This document shows, in pieces, positions 8,049 to 17,449 of a stretch of DNA of 64,000 nucleotides. A program made the translations under genes and the position numbers. Every line of letters begins with the position of its first letter. Position 1 is the stretch's first letter. The stretch spans positions 2,600,183 to 2,664,182 of the forward strand of contig NZ_CP017448.1 of assembly GCF_001753165.1 (NCBI RefSeq). Direction: 5' to 3'. The notes beneath the pieces are model-generated. The model searched no databases and was not told the DNA's origin. It was given only the letters and a program-made list of their open reading frames with translations. The stretch comes from Acidihalobacter aeolianus (GTDB taxonomy: Bacteria; Pseudomonadota; Gammaproteobacteria; DSM-5130; Acidihalobacteraceae).

Positions 8049-9374
8049 GTGAGCAAGACCGCAGCCCACAATCCGAACATCGCCTGGTTCCGCCAGGCCG
8101 CGCCGTACATCCACGCACACCGTGGCCGCACCTTCGTCGTCGCCTTCGGCGGCGAGGCCATCGCGGACACAACCTTCCCCGATCTGGTGCACGACATCGC
8201 CCTGCTCGCCAGCCTGGGCGTGCGCGTGGTGCTGGTGCACGGTGCCCGCCCGCAGATCGAGGCACGACTGAAGGCGGCCGGCCGGGAACTGCATTACGCA
8301 AACGGACTGCGCATCACCGACGCGGCCGCGATGAGCTCGGTGATCGCGGGCATCGCGGACGCCCGCGCCGAGGTCGAGGCGCGCCTGTCCATGAGCATCG
8401 CCGACACGCCGATGTCCGGCATGCGCCTGACCGTGGTCGGCGGCAATCACGTGATCGCCAAGCCGGTCGGCGTGCGCGACGGCATCGACTACCAGCACAC
8501 CGGCGAGGTGCGCCGCGTCGAGACCGGCGCCATCCGCCCGCATCTCGATCTGGGCCATCTGGTGCTGATTTCCCCGCGCGGCTATTCGCCCACCGGGGAG
8601 ATGTTCAACCTCAGCGCGGCCGAGGTCGCGACCGCCGTGGCCTGCGCGCTGCGCGCCGACAAGCTCATTTTCCTGGAGGAAACCACGGGTCTGCGCGACG
8701 CACGCCGGCGTCCGCTGCGCCAGATCGGCCTCGCCGAAGCACAGGCCCTGCTCGGCGGCAGGCGGCGGCTGACCGACGAGACGCGCCGGCATCTGCACGG
8801 TGCCATCGACGCCTGCCTGAACGGCGTACGGCGCGTGCATCTGGTCGACCGGCGCATCGACGGCGCGCTACTGCTCGAGCTTTACACCCGCGACGGCGTC
8901 GGCACCCTGATCAGCACCGGCGGCTACGAGCACCTGCGCCCGGCAATGATCGACGACGTCGCCGGCATCCTCTCGCTGATCGCCCCGCTGGAGGCGGAGG
9001 GCGTGCTGGTGCGTCGCTCGCGCGAACAGCTCGAACTCGAGATCGGCCATTTCAGCGTGATCGAACGCGACGGACTCATCATCGCGTGCGCCGCGCTCTA
9101 CGGTTTCGCCGACGAAGACGTCGGCGAGCTGGCCTGCCTCGTGGTGCACCCGGACTACCGCCATCAGGGCCATGGCGACACCCTGCTCGCGCACATCGAG
9201 GAGCGCGCACGCCATCGGGGCCTGCAACGCCTGTTCGTGCTCACCACGCGCACCGCCCACTGGTTCCGTGAACGCGGGTTCGTGCCCGGGCAGATCGATC
9301 AGCTTCCGGTGGCCCGCCGAGCGCTCTACAACTACCAACGCAACTCGCGGATATTCCTCAAGACGCTCGACTGA
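8049..9374 (+). CDS. argA: N-acetylglutamate synthase
   Basis: A 441-residue protein that acetylates glutamate, the first and feedback-controlled step of arginine biosynthesis. The N-terminal amino-acid-kinase domain (about 1-285) includes FVVAFGGEAIAD and VRVVLVHGARPQIEARL. The C-terminal GNAT domain (about 295-440) includes LACLVVHPDYRHQGHGDTLL and WFRERGF. Length and order match E. coli ArgA (443 residues). The start is GTG at 8049. In gammaproteobacteria the kinase-like domain binds arginine and does not catalyse. It follows argE on the same strand and the two may be cotranscribed. Confidence 0.95.
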   Translation: MSKTAAHNPNIAWFRQAAPYIHAHRGRTFVVAFGGEAIADTTFPDLVHDIALLASLGVRVVLVHGARPQIEARLKAAGRELHYANGLRITDAAAMSSVIAGIADARAEVEARLSMSIADTPMSGMRLTVVGGNHVIAKPVGVRDGIDYQHTGEVRRVETGAIRPHLDLGHLVLISPRGYSPTGEMFNLSAAEVATAVACALRADKLIFLEETTGLRDARRRPLRQIGLAEAQALLGGRRRLTDETRRHLHGAIDACLNGVRRVHLVDRRIDGALLLELYTRDGVGTLISTGGYEHLRPAMIDDVAGILSLIAPLEAEGVLVRRSREQLELEIGHFSVIERDGLIIACAALYGFADEDVGELACLVVHPDYRHQGHGDTLLAHIEERARHRGLQRLFVLTTRTAHWFRERGFVPGQIDQLPVARRALYNYQRNSRIFLKTLD

Positions 9375-9479
9375 CTGCGGCCGGGTCCGCACTGGCCACG
9401 CCGCGACGCAGTATTTACAATCGCTCCACTTGTGCGCCGGCCGCACCGGCGCCCCTCCCATCGAACTCAGGAGACTCCC

Positions 9480-9866
9480 ATGCGCATGCTTCACACCATG
9501 CTCCGCGTCGGCGATCTGGACCGTTCCATCAGCTTCTACACCGAGGTGCTCGGCATGCAGCTGCTGCGTCGCCAGGACTACCCTGAGGGCCAGTTCACCC
9601 TCGCCTTCGTCGGCTACGGCGACGAGGACAGCAACACCGTGCTCGAACTAACCCACAACTGGGATCAGGACCGCTACGACCTCGGCACCGGCTTCGGCCA
9701 CGTCGCCATCGAGGTGGACGACGTGTATCAGGCCGGCGAGGCCATCCGCAAACGCGGCGGCAAGATCATCCGCGAACCCGGCCCGATGAATGCCGGCACC
9801 ACCATCATCGCCTTCGTCGAGGACCCCGACGGCTATGCCATCGAACTGATAGGCAAGCGGCATTGA
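9480..9866 (+). CDS. gloA: Lactoylglutathione lyase (glyoxalase I)
   Basis: A 128-residue metalloenzyme converting the methylglyoxal-glutathione hemithioacetal to S-lactoylglutathione. The four metal ligands expected for GloA are in place: His in MLHTMLRV, Glu in TVLELTHNW, His in GFGHVAIEV and Glu in YAIELIGKR. The ATG at 9480 has AGGAG about nine bases before it. The last bases overlap the TTG start of minC, so the two are translationally linked. Confidence 0.95.
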   Translation: MRMLHTMLRVGDLDRSISFYTEVLGMQLLRRQDYPEGQFTLAFVGYGDEDSNTVLELTHNWDQDRYDLGTGFGHVAIEVDDVYQAGEAIRKRGGKIIREPGPMNAGTTIIAFVEDPDGYAIELIGKRH

Positions 9867-10579
9867 GCACCGCCGCCCGGCAAACCGGCGCGCAGGCCTG
9901 CGAACTCAAAGGCAGCCGCTTTACGCTGTCCGTACTCAACCTGCTCGACACCGATCTCGCGGCGATCGACGCGAAGCTGGGCGCGCTGGTGGCCCAGGCG
10001 CCCGGCTTTCTCGAACGCGCCCCGGTGGTGCTGGACGCGGCACGGATCGCCGAGCAGGGTGCGGCCCTCGATCTCGACGGCCTGGTCGCCGTGCTGCGCA
10101 AGCACACCTTGGTTCCGGTGGCCCTGCGCGGCGGCGACGCCGCCCTGCAGGAACGCGCCATGGCGGCCGGCCTGGCGCTGATGCCCGAAACCGCGGCGCC
10201 CGTGGCGGGCAGCCGCACGACGGAGCAGGTAAGCCCTGCCGCGGCCCCGGGCGGCGGCCCGCGCATCGTCAACCGGCCGGTACGCTCCGGTCAGCAAGTC
10301 TACGCCGAGGGCGGCGACCTGATCGTGCTCGGGGCGGTCAGTGCGGGCGCCGAGATCATTGCCGACGGCAGCATCCACGTCTACGGCGCCCTGCGCGGTC
10401 GCGCCATCGCAGGCGCGCGCGGCGACGAGGCGGCCCACATCTTCTGCCAGTCGCTGGAAGCCGAGCTGATCTCCATCGCCGGCTGCTACCGCGTGTTCGA
10501 AACCGAACCCGACGAGACTCGCGGACGCCCCGTGCATGCCTCGCTCAGCGGCGAGCGCCTGTTGATCGAGATGCTCTGA
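9863..10579 (+). CDS. minC: Septum site-determining protein MinC
   Basis: A 238-residue FtsZ antagonist that, with MinD and MinE, keeps the division septum at midcell. The N-terminal domain (about 10-105; [19 protein letters not shown] beginning, then [13 protein letters not shown]) is joined by an Ala/Pro/Gly linker (about 115-135) to the beta-helical C-terminal domain. That domain includes [40 protein letters not shown] and [15 protein letters not shown]. The likely start is a TTG that overlaps the gloA stop codon; a rare start codon with tight coupling may keep MinC low. minD follows after 131 bases. Confidence 0.93.
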   Translation: MSTAARQTGAQACELKGSRFTLSVLNLLDTDLAAIDAKLGALVAQAPGFLERAPVVLDAARIAEQGAALDLDGLVAVLRKHTLVPVALRGGDAALQERAMAAGLALMPETAAPVAGSRTTEQVSPAAAPGGGPRIVNRPVRSGQQVYAEGGDLIVLGAVSAGAEIIADGSIHVYGALRGRAIAGARGDEAAHIFCQSLEAELISIAGCYRVFETEPDETRGRPVHASLSGERLLIEML

Positions 10580-10710
10580 TATAATCTGCGACGATATGTT
10601 CTATTCTGTGACAGGCGGGTGACGGTCCCACTGCCGGCAACCACCGGCGACCGCCTGCCGGGACGGGCTTCCCACAACATTGCATCGCCTTCGGCACACT
10701 GGAGACACGC

Positions 10711-11520
10711 GTGGCCAGGATCATCGTCGTAACCTCGGGCAAGGGCGGCGTCGGCAAGACGACCACCGCTGCGGCTTTCTCCACTGGACTCGCCCAGAAA
10801 GGGCACAAGACCGCGGTCATCGACTTCGACGTCGGTCTGCGCAACCTCGACCTGATCATGGGTTGCGAGCGCCGCGTGGTCTACGACCTGATCAACGTCA
10901 CCCAAGGCGAGGCGACGCTGAACCAGGCCCTGATCCGCGACAAGCGTGTCGACAACCTGTATGTGCTGCCCGCCTCACAGACCCGCGACAAGGATGCCCT
11001 GAAACGCGACGGCGTCGCCCGTGTGCTCGACGAATTGCATGAAATGGATTTCGACTATGTGGTCTGCGATTCCCCCGCCGGTATCGAACAGGGTGCGCAG
11101 ATGGCGCTTTACTTCGCCGACGAGGCGCTGATCGTGACCAATCCCGAGGTTTCCTCGGTGCGTGACTCGGACCGCATCCTCGGTATCCTGCAGAGCAAGT
11201 CCAAGCGCGCCGAAAACGGCCAGGACGCGGTGAAGGAACACCTGCTGATCACGCGCTACAACCCGGGCCGCGTTTCCACCGGCGACATGCTCAGCATGGA
11301 GGACATCCTCGACATCCTGGCGATCCCGCTGATCGGCGTGGTACCGGAGTCTCCGGCGGTGCTCAAGGCCTCGAACGCCGGCACTCCGGTCATTCTCGAG
11401 GACAAGACCGACGCCGGCCAGGCGTATTCCGACGTGGTCGCGCGCTTCCTCGGCGACAATCGCCCGCTGCGCTTCATCAAACCGGAAAAACGCGGTCTGC
11501 TGAACCGCCTGTTCGGATAA
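10711..11520 (+). CDS. minD: Septum site-determining ATPase MinD
   Basis: A 269-residue ParA-type membrane ATPase that carries MinC to the poles. It shows the deviant Walker A motif TSGKGGVGKTTT (residues about 8-19), the switch region DFDVGLRNLDLIMG and the Walker B-like DYVVCDSPAGIE. The C-terminal amphipathic membrane helix is PEKRGLLNRLFG. The start is GTG at 10711. The 131-base gap after minC is larger than the other gaps in the operon and has a TATAAT at 10580-10585 without a good -35, so an internal promoter is possible but unproven. Confidence 0.97.
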   Translation: MARIIVVTSGKGGVGKTTTAAAFSTGLAQKGHKTAVIDFDVGLRNLDLIMGCERRVVYDLINVTQGEATLNQALIRDKRVDNLYVLPASQTRDKDALKRDGVARVLDELHEMDFDYVVCDSPAGIEQGAQMALYFADEALIVTNPEVSSVRDSDRILGILQSKSKRAENGQDAVKEHLLITRYNPGRVSTGDMLSMEDILDILAIPLIGVVPESPAVLKASNAGTPVILEDKTDAGQAYSDVVARFLGDNRPLRFIKPEKRGLLNRLFG

Positions 11521-11524
11521 CGCT

Positions 11525-11797
11525 ATGGGTCTGTTCGACATCTTTCGCAAGAACAAACCGACCAGCAGCGCGCAGATAGCCAAGGAGCGCCTGCAGATCG
11601 TCATCTCCCACGAACGCGCCGTACGTGGCAGCCCGGACTATCTGCCGCGCCTCAAGCAGGACATCCTTGAAGTGATCCGGCGCTACCACGCGATCACCGA
11701 CGAACAGGTCGACCTACGCGTCGACAAGGCCGGCGGCCGCGAAATCCTCGAACTCAACGTCACCCTGGCGAGCGAAACCAAGGCCGCCGGCTCCTGA
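11525..11797 (+). CDS. minE: Cell division topological specificity factor MinE
   Basis: A 90-residue protein that stimulates MinD ATPase and drives Min oscillation. The N-terminal membrane-targeting and anti-MinCD part (MGLFDIFRKN, then AKERLQIVISHERA) is followed by the topological domain (VDLRVDKAGGREILELNVTL). It starts four bases after the minD stop. Confidence 0.97.
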   Translation: MGLFDIFRKNKPTSSAQIAKERLQIVISHERAVRGSPDYLPRLKQDILEVIRRYHAITDEQVDLRVDKAGGREILELNVTLASETKAAGS

Positions 11798-11832
11798 ACC
11801 GGCCTGCCCGCACCGGCTCGCCGCAAACGATT

Positions 11833-12090
11833 ATGAATACAACCTCCGACTATCAGCCCCCACTGGCGCACTATTTCAGCGAACTGGAAGCCCGTTACGG
11901 CGATGCATTCAGTTTCGACCGTCTGAACGATGAGGAACTGCTGGAACTTGAGCGCCTCGGTCGCGACGCCATCGAACGCGATCCGCGGGTCTCCGCCGTG
12001 GAGAAAGCCAATCTCAAACCGCTACTCACACTGATCGAGATGCAACGGCGAAAGCGCGGCCTCGTGGCGAGCGGCGGCACCACCCACTGA
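11833..12090 (+). CDS. Small protein of unknown function downstream of minE
   Basis: An 85-residue, acidic, probably all-helical soluble protein. I do not recognise the family. It has a Leu/Glu-rich middle (FDRLNDEELLELERLGRDA) and a basic tail (EMQRRKRGLV). It starts 35 bases after minE on the same strand and converges with the next minus-strand gene 17 bases beyond its stop. Its codon use is typical of the region, so I think it is a real gene. Position suggests cotranscription with minCDE, but no division role can be claimed. Confidence 0.65.
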   Translation: MNTTSDYQPPLAHYFSELEARYGDAFSFDRLNDEELLELERLGRDAIERDPRVSAVEKANLKPLLTLIEMQRRKRGLVASGGTTH

Positions 12091-12106
12091 AACAGCGGTA
12101 AAGGCC

Positions 12107-13510
12107 CTAGGACCCCAGACGTTCCTCGGTCGTGTCGCTCACTTCGACCGCATGATTGCGTCGGCGACGCGCGGCCCACGCCTCGTCGATCACCAAGGGC
12201 AGGAAAATGACCAGATCGTAAGCACGCACCGCGATCAGCCCGACCAAATGCACGACCCAAGCCGTAACGCGTGCCAGAATAGCTCCCAACCCCAGGATGG
12301 CGATCAGCAGGCTCATGCCCACTTGTCGACCGCTGCGCAATGCAGTCTCGAAGGGTAATTCGATCGCCATCAGCAACAGTCCAAGCAGCACGCTCAGACC
12401 GACCGCCGCGAGAACAGGCGCCGCCCCCGGTGGCAGCGGGGGCTCAACCGGGGTATCAGCACCCAGCGCCACCAGTAGCGCCTGAAACACCAGGATCAGT
12501 ATCGCCAGGGCAGCCAGCCAGCTCATCGCACGCAGCCGCAATCGACTTGGGAGCCCGCCAAGTATCGGTAGCAGGCGGGTCATGCGCCCGAGCTCCAGCA
12601 GTAGCCCGCCCAGCAGCACAGGGGCACAGACCAGTGCCCACACCGCCACCGTGCCCAGTGACTGCCCGAGCACCGCAGGTTCACCTGCAAGCAGGCGGTT
12701 CAGCGGCGAATGCAGAAGGGCCAGCTGCCCGCCCGCCACGACGCCGAAACCGGCCAGCATTGCCAGTGCCAGCAAAAAATAGGTCAGATGCCGCAGTTGC
12801 AGCGACAGACTCGGTTTCAGCGGCATCTGCCGCACCTGTTCGAAAGCTTGCCAGTGCTCGTCCGCCGCCGTCATCCTATCGTCCAGTTCACCGACTGTGC
12901 GCTCCATCCGCTCCAGCACCCTGGTTGCCTTACGCCAGCTGGGCGCGATGCGACGCAGGCTGTTATGCCGTTTTCGGCTCGCATAGCGGTACTCCTCAAG
13001 AGCGTCGTGGCTGGCGCGGGTCAATGTGCTATGCATCGCATCCAGAATATTGGCCAGGGCCGGATCGGCTCCCCTGCCGCTGTGCGCCACTGCATCCACC
13101 GCCTCAAGCCAGTTGGGTGGCACCGGCGGTACCTCGGTGCTGGCCTCGTAATTCTGTTCCATACGCACGCACAGCTCGCCGACCTGGCGCGAGAGGTTGG
13201 GGAAATCCGATAGTTCGCCACGCACGGTACCGGTCAGGCGACGGTAGTCGCGCTTCACCGAGCGCGCTGCCGCAGCCTGCGCGGCACTGTTCAGCATTTC
13301 CGTCTGCAACGTCACAGCACGGCGACGCAGGCGCCAGATCAGCGCAGCCAGACCTCGAAGCGCACGCGCCAACGCTCGACTGACCCCGAAGAGCAGTCGA
13401 TGCGCATGGGTCCTGGCAAGATACAGCAGCACCAGCGCGAAGAACCCCCAAAGCAACGCAGATTCCCACTCGAAACCAGGCTCGAGGGTCAATATCCCGT
13501 ACACGTCCAT
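12107..13510 (-). CDS. Large multi-pass membrane protein, unknown
   Basis: A 467-residue protein I cannot assign to a family. It has one N-terminal transmembrane segment (about 17-33, SALLWGFFALVLLYLA). Next comes a long hydrophilic, helix-prone region (about 45-235), rich in Arg and Glu and probably cytoplasmic coiled coil. A hydrophobic half (about 240-450) has roughly six to seven further segments, and the tail is charged. Topology resembles proteins that couple a cytosolic helical domain to a membrane domain, but no transporter or channel signature is visible. It stands alone on the minus strand, converging with the min operon. Confidence 0.7.
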   Translation of the reverse strand: MDVYGILTLEPGFEWESALLWGFFALVLLYLARTHAHRLLFGVSRALARALRGLAALIWRLRRRAVTLQTEMLNSAAQAAAARSVKRDYRRLTGTVRGELSDFPNLSRQVGELCVRMEQNYEASTEVPPVPPNWLEAVDAVAHSGRGADPALANILDAMHSTLTRASHDALEEYRYASRKRHNSLRRIAPSWRKATRVLERMERTVGELDDRMTAADEHWQAFEQVRQMPLKPSLSLQLRHLTYFLLALAMLAGFGVVAGGQLALLHSPLNRLLAGEPAVLGQSLGTVAVWALVCAPVLLGGLLLELGRMTRLLPILGGLPSRLRLRAMSWLAALAILILVFQALLVALGADTPVEPPLPPGAAPVLAAVGLSVLLGLLLMAIELPFETALRSGRQVGMSLLIAILGLGAILARVTAWVVHLVGLIAVRAYDLVIFLPLVIDEAWAARRRRNHAVEVSDTTEERLGS

Positions 13511-13780
13511 GAGAGTCTCCAGTGCCTTGGACGGCTGTCTAGATTTTACAGTTTACTAGGCGATCACACGGCGTGCAGACGCCGACTCCTGTTGTATGGC
13601 TCCAATCAGCCTCACTCGACATCGTGTCATGTCGGCAAATTGGGCGTTCAGACGTCAAGGCCGGAAGATAATTATTCGAAGTATCCTGCCCGATTACCCG
13701 TGCATTATCGACGATTTATGTCACTTCGCCACTACATGGTCTTGATACCCATGGGGCGGCACAGGTTTTCCCAAGCCGTA

Positions 13781-13809
13781 TAAACGAAAAGGGCGGCCGC
13801 CGCCGCCCT
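13781..13809 (-). terminator. Rho-independent terminator after the thioredoxin-like gene
   Basis: On the minus strand a 7-bp all-GC stem (GGGCGGC with GCCGCCC, four-base loop, 13791-13808) is followed by TTTTCGTTTA. It lies 23 bases past the stop of the thioredoxin-like gene. Confidence 0.75.
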
Positions 13810-13831
13810 CTTCCCTCCGCTGACAGATGCC

Positions 13832-14212
13832 TCAGGACTGTGCCTGGGCCTCCGCCTGCTGTTTGCGAACCTCTTCGTGCACCTGCGCCATGTCGATCTC
13901 GCGCACCTTGCCGATCACGTCCTCAAGCTGCGCCGGCGACAGCATGCCCGGCTGCGAGAAAAGGATCACCTGTTCGCGAAAGATCATCAGGGTCGGGATC
14001 GAGCGAATCTGGAAGGCTGCTGCCAGACCCTGCTGTTCCTCGGTATTGACCTTGGCGAAGACGATATCCGGATGATTCTCGGAGGCCGCCTCGAAGGTGG
14101 GGGCGAAGGCACGGCAAGGCGCACACCAGGATGCCCAGTAATCGATGATCACGATATCGTTGTCCTGAACGGTGGACTCGAAATCGTCCTGGGTCAATTC
14201 TCTCACTGCCAT
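13832..14212 (-). CDS. Thioredoxin-family protein
   Basis: A 126-residue cytosolic thiol-disulfide protein. The active site is DYWASWCAPCRAF and the cis-Pro loop is IRSIPTLMIF. I chose the ATG at 14212 because GAGGAG lies just upstream; the in-frame upstream start at 14230 has none. The C-terminal Gln/Ala-rich helix (about 105-126) is longer than in housekeeping TrxA, and this resembles the accessory thioredoxin 'co-chaperone' type seen in some gammaproteobacteria. It is transcribed alone, ending in a terminator. Confidence 0.88.
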   Translation of the reverse strand: MAVRELTQDDFESTVQDNDIVIIDYWASWCAPCRAFAPTFEAASENHPDIVFAKVNTEEQQGLAAAFQIRSIPTLMIFREQVILFSQPGMLSPAQLEDVIGKVREIDMAQVHEEVRKQQAEAQAQS

Positions 14213-14301
14213 TGCCGGCTCCTCACGCATTGCGCGCCGTCGTGTATTGGCGGTTGATTATATACCAAGTCAGACGACTGTCCCAAGACAGCACCCCGCC
14301 C

Positions 14302-14880
14302 TCAGGCCCTGCTCAGGAAGGCCAGCAGTTCATCGAGTCGTCGCAGAGGGTCGTCCATTTCGAACAATTCCTGTTTGCGCGCCGACGGCAACGGCAATAG
14401 CTCACTCAGCCGAGCACCGACCCAGCCCGCGTCGTCATAAGCCGTCGCCAAACTGCTGTAGGGCCCACCGAGCTGTTCGAGCATGCGCTGCAGCAAATCC
14501 TGCAGTCGCGCGTAGTTCCCAGGGATCGGTTGGGTCGGTTCGGCGATATCCAGCAGCTCAACCTCACCGATCAGCAACCCGTTCGCTGCCACGGCGTAAT
14601 CAATGATCCGCAGGCGCTGTTCGCCTTGGGCCACGATGCCAAGCAGACCGTCATCGCGCTGGTTCCAGTCGGCAATTCGCGCCAGGGTGCCCAGACGATG
14701 GATATTCGGGGCAGGCCCCACTTCCTGGCCGGATTCGATCGCGCATATGGCGAACCCAGTGTCGCTGCGCAGGCAGTCCCGCACCATATCCAAATAGCGC
14801 GTTTCGAAGATGCGTAGAGGGAGCAGCCCGCCGGGAAACAGAACGCTGTGCAAGGGGAACAGGGGCAGACGCACGGTCAC
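14302..14880 (-). CDS. LON substrate-binding-domain protein
   Basis: A 192-residue protein made almost only of the LON N-terminal (PUA-like) domain. Signature blocks are LPLFPLHSVLFPGGLLPLRI, FETRYLDMV, a G-x-L-A-R-I block and QGEQRLRI. No AAA+ or Ser-Lys protease domain follows, as in stand-alone LON-domain proteins of proteobacteria, whose role is unclear. Its start overlaps the ubiX stop by four bases, so it is the last gene of mpl-ubiX-lonN. Confidence 0.85.
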   Translation of the reverse strand: MTVRLPLFPLHSVLFPGGLLPLRIFETRYLDMVRDCLRSDTGFAICAIESGQEVGPAPNIHRLGTLARIADWNQRDDGLLGIVAQGEQRLRIIDYAVAANGLLIGEVELLDIAEPTQPIPGNYARLQDLLQRMLEQLGGPYSSLATAYDDAGWVGARLSELLPLPSARKQELFEMDDPLRRLDELLAFLSRA

Positions 14881-15503
14881 GCGTCCGCGTCAGGCTCGCC
14901 CCAGGGCGGCAGCAGGGTTTGCGGTATTTCCAGATGGTCGAGAATCCGCGCCACCATGAAATCGACCAGATCCTCGACCCGAGTCGGTCGATGGTAAAAA
15001 CCTGGGTTGGCCGGCATCATCACCGCACCCATGCGGGTCAGACGCAGCATGTTTTCAAGGTGAATTTCCGACAGAGGGGTCTCACGCAACACCACGATGA
15101 GCGTGCGACGTTCCTTGAGGGCGACGTCGGCTGCACGCTCGATCAGCGAACGCGAGGCGCCGACCGCAACCGCCGACAGCGTCCCGGTGGTGCAAGGGCA
15201 GATCACCATTGCCTCCGCCGCTCCGGAGCCACTGGCCACCGGCGCGGTCCACTGCTGTTCGCCGAACACGTGCAGCTGGCCGGGCGCGGCGCCATAGAGC
15301 CCGCCTAGGGCTCGTGCCAGTTCGGACTGACGGCCCGGAAGCTGCAGATCCGTTTCCATGCCGATCACGACGCGAGCCGGCTGTGAGAGCATCAGATAGA
15401 CGCGCGTGCCGGAACGCAGCAGGCATTCGAGCAGGCGCAGGCCGTACTGCACGCCTGAGGCGCCGGTCAGCGCCAGGGACACGGTACGCGGCCAGTCGCT
15501 CAT
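14877..15503 (-). CDS. ubiX: Flavin prenyltransferase UbiX
   Basis: A 208-residue enzyme that makes prenylated FMN for the UbiD decarboxylase of ubiquinone synthesis. The flavin-binding start is SLALTGASGVQYGLRLLE, followed by MVICPCTTGTLSAVA, then VVLRETPLSEIHLENMLRL and MMPANPGFYHRP, all hallmarks of UbiX/Pad1. Its four-base overlaps with mpl (upstream) and the LON-domain gene (downstream) give a tight operon. No ubiD lies in this window. Confidence 0.95.
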   Translation of the reverse strand: MSDWPRTVSLALTGASGVQYGLRLLECLLRSGTRVYLMLSQPARVVIGMETDLQLPGRQSELARALGGLYGAAPGQLHVFGEQQWTAPVASGSGAAEAMVICPCTTGTLSAVAVGASRSLIERAADVALKERRTLIVVLRETPLSEIHLENMLRLTRMGAVMMPANPGFYHRPTRVEDLVDFMVARILDHLEIPQTLLPPWGEPDADA

Positions 15504-16876
15504 GCCGTCGACTCCGCACGCTCGGCCAGCGCCGCGCGCACGCGCAGCGGCAGACCGCCGAAACTGCCGTTGCTCATGAACACCACCTGATCGCTTGCAC
15601 GCAGTTCGCCGATGAGTGCAGCTTCCAGGCCGTCTAGATCGGCGAGCACGGCCGCCCGCTCACCCAGTTCTGCGGCTACTTCGCGCAGCGACCAGCCCAG
15701 ATCCGAGGGCTGATAGAGGAATACGCGATCGGCTTGGGAGAGCGATGCACCGAGCGTCTGGCGATGAACGCCCATGCGCATGGTGGCGGAACGCGGTTCC
15801 AACACCGCCACGATCCGCGCACGGCCGCTGCGTGCGCGCAGGCCCTGTAGGGTGGTGGCGATGGCGGTGGGATGATGCGCGAAATCGTCGTACAGGGTCA
15901 CGCCGGCGACGTCGCCAACCACCTGCAGGCGACGCGCCACCCCGCCGAAGGAGGACACCGCCTCCAGGCCGCTCTCCAGAGGTACGCCGGCATGCCGCGC
16001 GGCGAGCAGCGCGCCCAGGGCGTTCGATACGTTGTGCCGCCCGAGCAGCTTCCAGGCAATCTCGCCCAGCGGCCGGTTGTCGTGGAGCACCTCGAAACGG
16101 CTGCCGTCCTCGGCGATCAGGCGCGCGCTCCAGCCATCTCCGCCATCCAGCGTGAAGGGCTCGACGGGCGTCCAGCACCCCATGGCGAGCATCTCGTCCA
16201 ATGCCGCATCGTCGCCGCGGCGGACGATCAGGCCATTACCCGGCACGGTGCGCACTAGGTGGTGAAATTGCCGCTGGATCGCGGCGAGATCGGGAAAGAT
16301 GTCGGCATGATCGTATTCGAGATTATTCAGCAGCAGGGTCCGTGGTCGATAATGGACGAACTTGGAGCGCTTGTCGAAGAAGGCGGTATCGTACTCGTCC
16401 GCCTCGACCACGAAGAAGGGACTCTCGCCCAGACGCGCTGATACGCCGAAATCCGCCGGAACGCCGCCGATCAGGAAACCGGGCTCGAGTCCCGCATGCT
16501 GCAGGATGTGCGCGAGCAGGCTGCTGGTGGTGGTCTTGCCGTGGGTCCCGGCCACCGCTAGCACCCAGCGACCGTGCAGCACGTGCTCGGCCAGCCACTG
16601 GGGCCCCGAGGTGTAGTCCAGCCCGCGATCCAGCATGGCCTCGACCGCAGGCACGCCGCGGCGCATGAAGTTGCCCACCACGACCTGATCCGGGGCTGGG
16701 TCGAGCTGCGCCGGATCGTAGCCCTCGTGGACAGCGATGCCGGCGGCTTCGAGCTGGGTGCTCATGGGCGGGTAGAGTTGGGTATCGCTGCCGGAGACCT
16801 CATGGCCCGCTGCCTTGGCGAGTTGCGCCAAGCCGCCCATGAAGGTTCCGCCGATGCCCAGGATATGTACGTGCAT
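15500..16876 (-). CDS. mpl: UDP-MurNAc:tripeptide ligase (murein recycling)
   Basis: A 458-residue Mur-ligase-family enzyme that attaches recycled L-Ala-D-Glu-meso-Dap to UDP-MurNAc. The Rossmann start HVHILGIGGTFMGGLAQLA lacks the MurC-specific sequence and matches Mpl. The ATP loop is AGTHGKTTTSSLLAHIL, followed by VVEADEYDTAFFDKRSKF and LYDDFAHHPTAI. It is a cytoplasmic cell-wall recycling enzyme. It heads an operon with ubiX and the LON-domain gene, joined by four-base overlaps. Confidence 0.95.
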   Translation of the reverse strand: MHVHILGIGGTFMGGLAQLAKAAGHEVSGSDTQLYPPMSTQLEAAGIAVHEGYDPAQLDPAPDQVVVGNFMRRGVPAVEAMLDRGLDYTSGPQWLAEHVLHGRWVLAVAGTHGKTTTSSLLAHILQHAGLEPGFLIGGVPADFGVSARLGESPFFVVEADEYDTAFFDKRSKFVHYRPRTLLLNNLEYDHADIFPDLAAIQRQFHHLVRTVPGNGLIVRRGDDAALDEMLAMGCWTPVEPFTLDGGDGWSARLIAEDGSRFEVLHDNRPLGEIAWKLLGRHNVSNALGALLAARHAGVPLESGLEAVSSFGGVARRLQVVGDVAGVTLYDDFAHHPTAIATTLQGLRARSGRARIVAVLEPRSATMRMGVHRQTLGASLSQADRVFLYQPSDLGWSLREVAAELGERAAVLADLDGLEAALIGELRASDQVVFMSNGSFGGLPLRVRAALAERAESTA

Positions 16877-16906
16877 AGGCTGCCTTTTCCTGTGACCGTC
16901 GCGGCG

Positions 16907-17449
16907 TCAGTTACCGATCGCGCCGCCGAAGAACCCGGTGATTAGCAGCGATGCCGTGAACATGAAGCCCAGCGCCGTTGCCACGCCCAGCCAGGTTTGC
17001 CGCAAATCCAGCGCGAAGCGAAAGATACGCCCGAATACCGCGATCATCCAGCCGAGCGTGATCAGATAACCCACGGCGGTAAAGGGTGCCTGCCCGCCCG
17101 TAGCTTCGGCATGGTAAAGCACCAGCAGCTGTGGCATCAGCACCAACCCCAGGACCGCCCCTGTGGAACCCAATGCGGTCAGGGTCTGCACCAGCCGCTG
17201 CGGGTGCTGGGTCAGCGCCAAGGCGCCGTATGACCAGGCCACCAGCACTGCGGTTTCCACCACTGCCTGAATCAGACCAGCCCAGAAGCCGGAAAGCGGG
17301 AGCGCGTTCAAGGTGCTCACAAGCAGATATGCGGTCAGCGACAGCACCATCCAACTGCGCGCTGCAGGCATATCCTGCGGGCCTGCCCGCATCATGCACA
17401 GATCGAATATGCGCTTGAGGAAACTGAGAATCGACACGGCGTCTGGCAT
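16907..17449 (-). CDS. Yip1-like integral membrane protein
   Basis: A 180-residue protein with about five hydrophobic segments (roughly 30-50, 55-78, 90-110, 120-140 and 155-175). The pattern, and the start with a short cytosolic helix (SILSFLKRIFDL) before the first segment, fits the bacterial Yip1/YIPF-like family. No catalytic motif is visible. The gene lies 30 bases upstream of mpl on the same strand and may be cotranscribed with it. Confidence 0.6.
   Translation of the reverse strand: MPDAVSILSFLKRIFDLCMMRAGPQDMPAARSWMVLSLTAYLLVSTLNALPLSGFWAGLIQAVVETAVLVAWSYGALALTQHPQRLVQTLTALGSTGAVLGLVLMPQLLVLYHAEATGGQAPFTAVGYLITLGWMIAVFGRIFRFALDLRQTWLGVATALGFMFTASLLITGFFGGAIGN

Noticed and set aside
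10580..10585. TATAAT between minC and minD as a promoter
   Set aside because: No matching -35 hexamer at a suitable distance, so not listed as a promoter.
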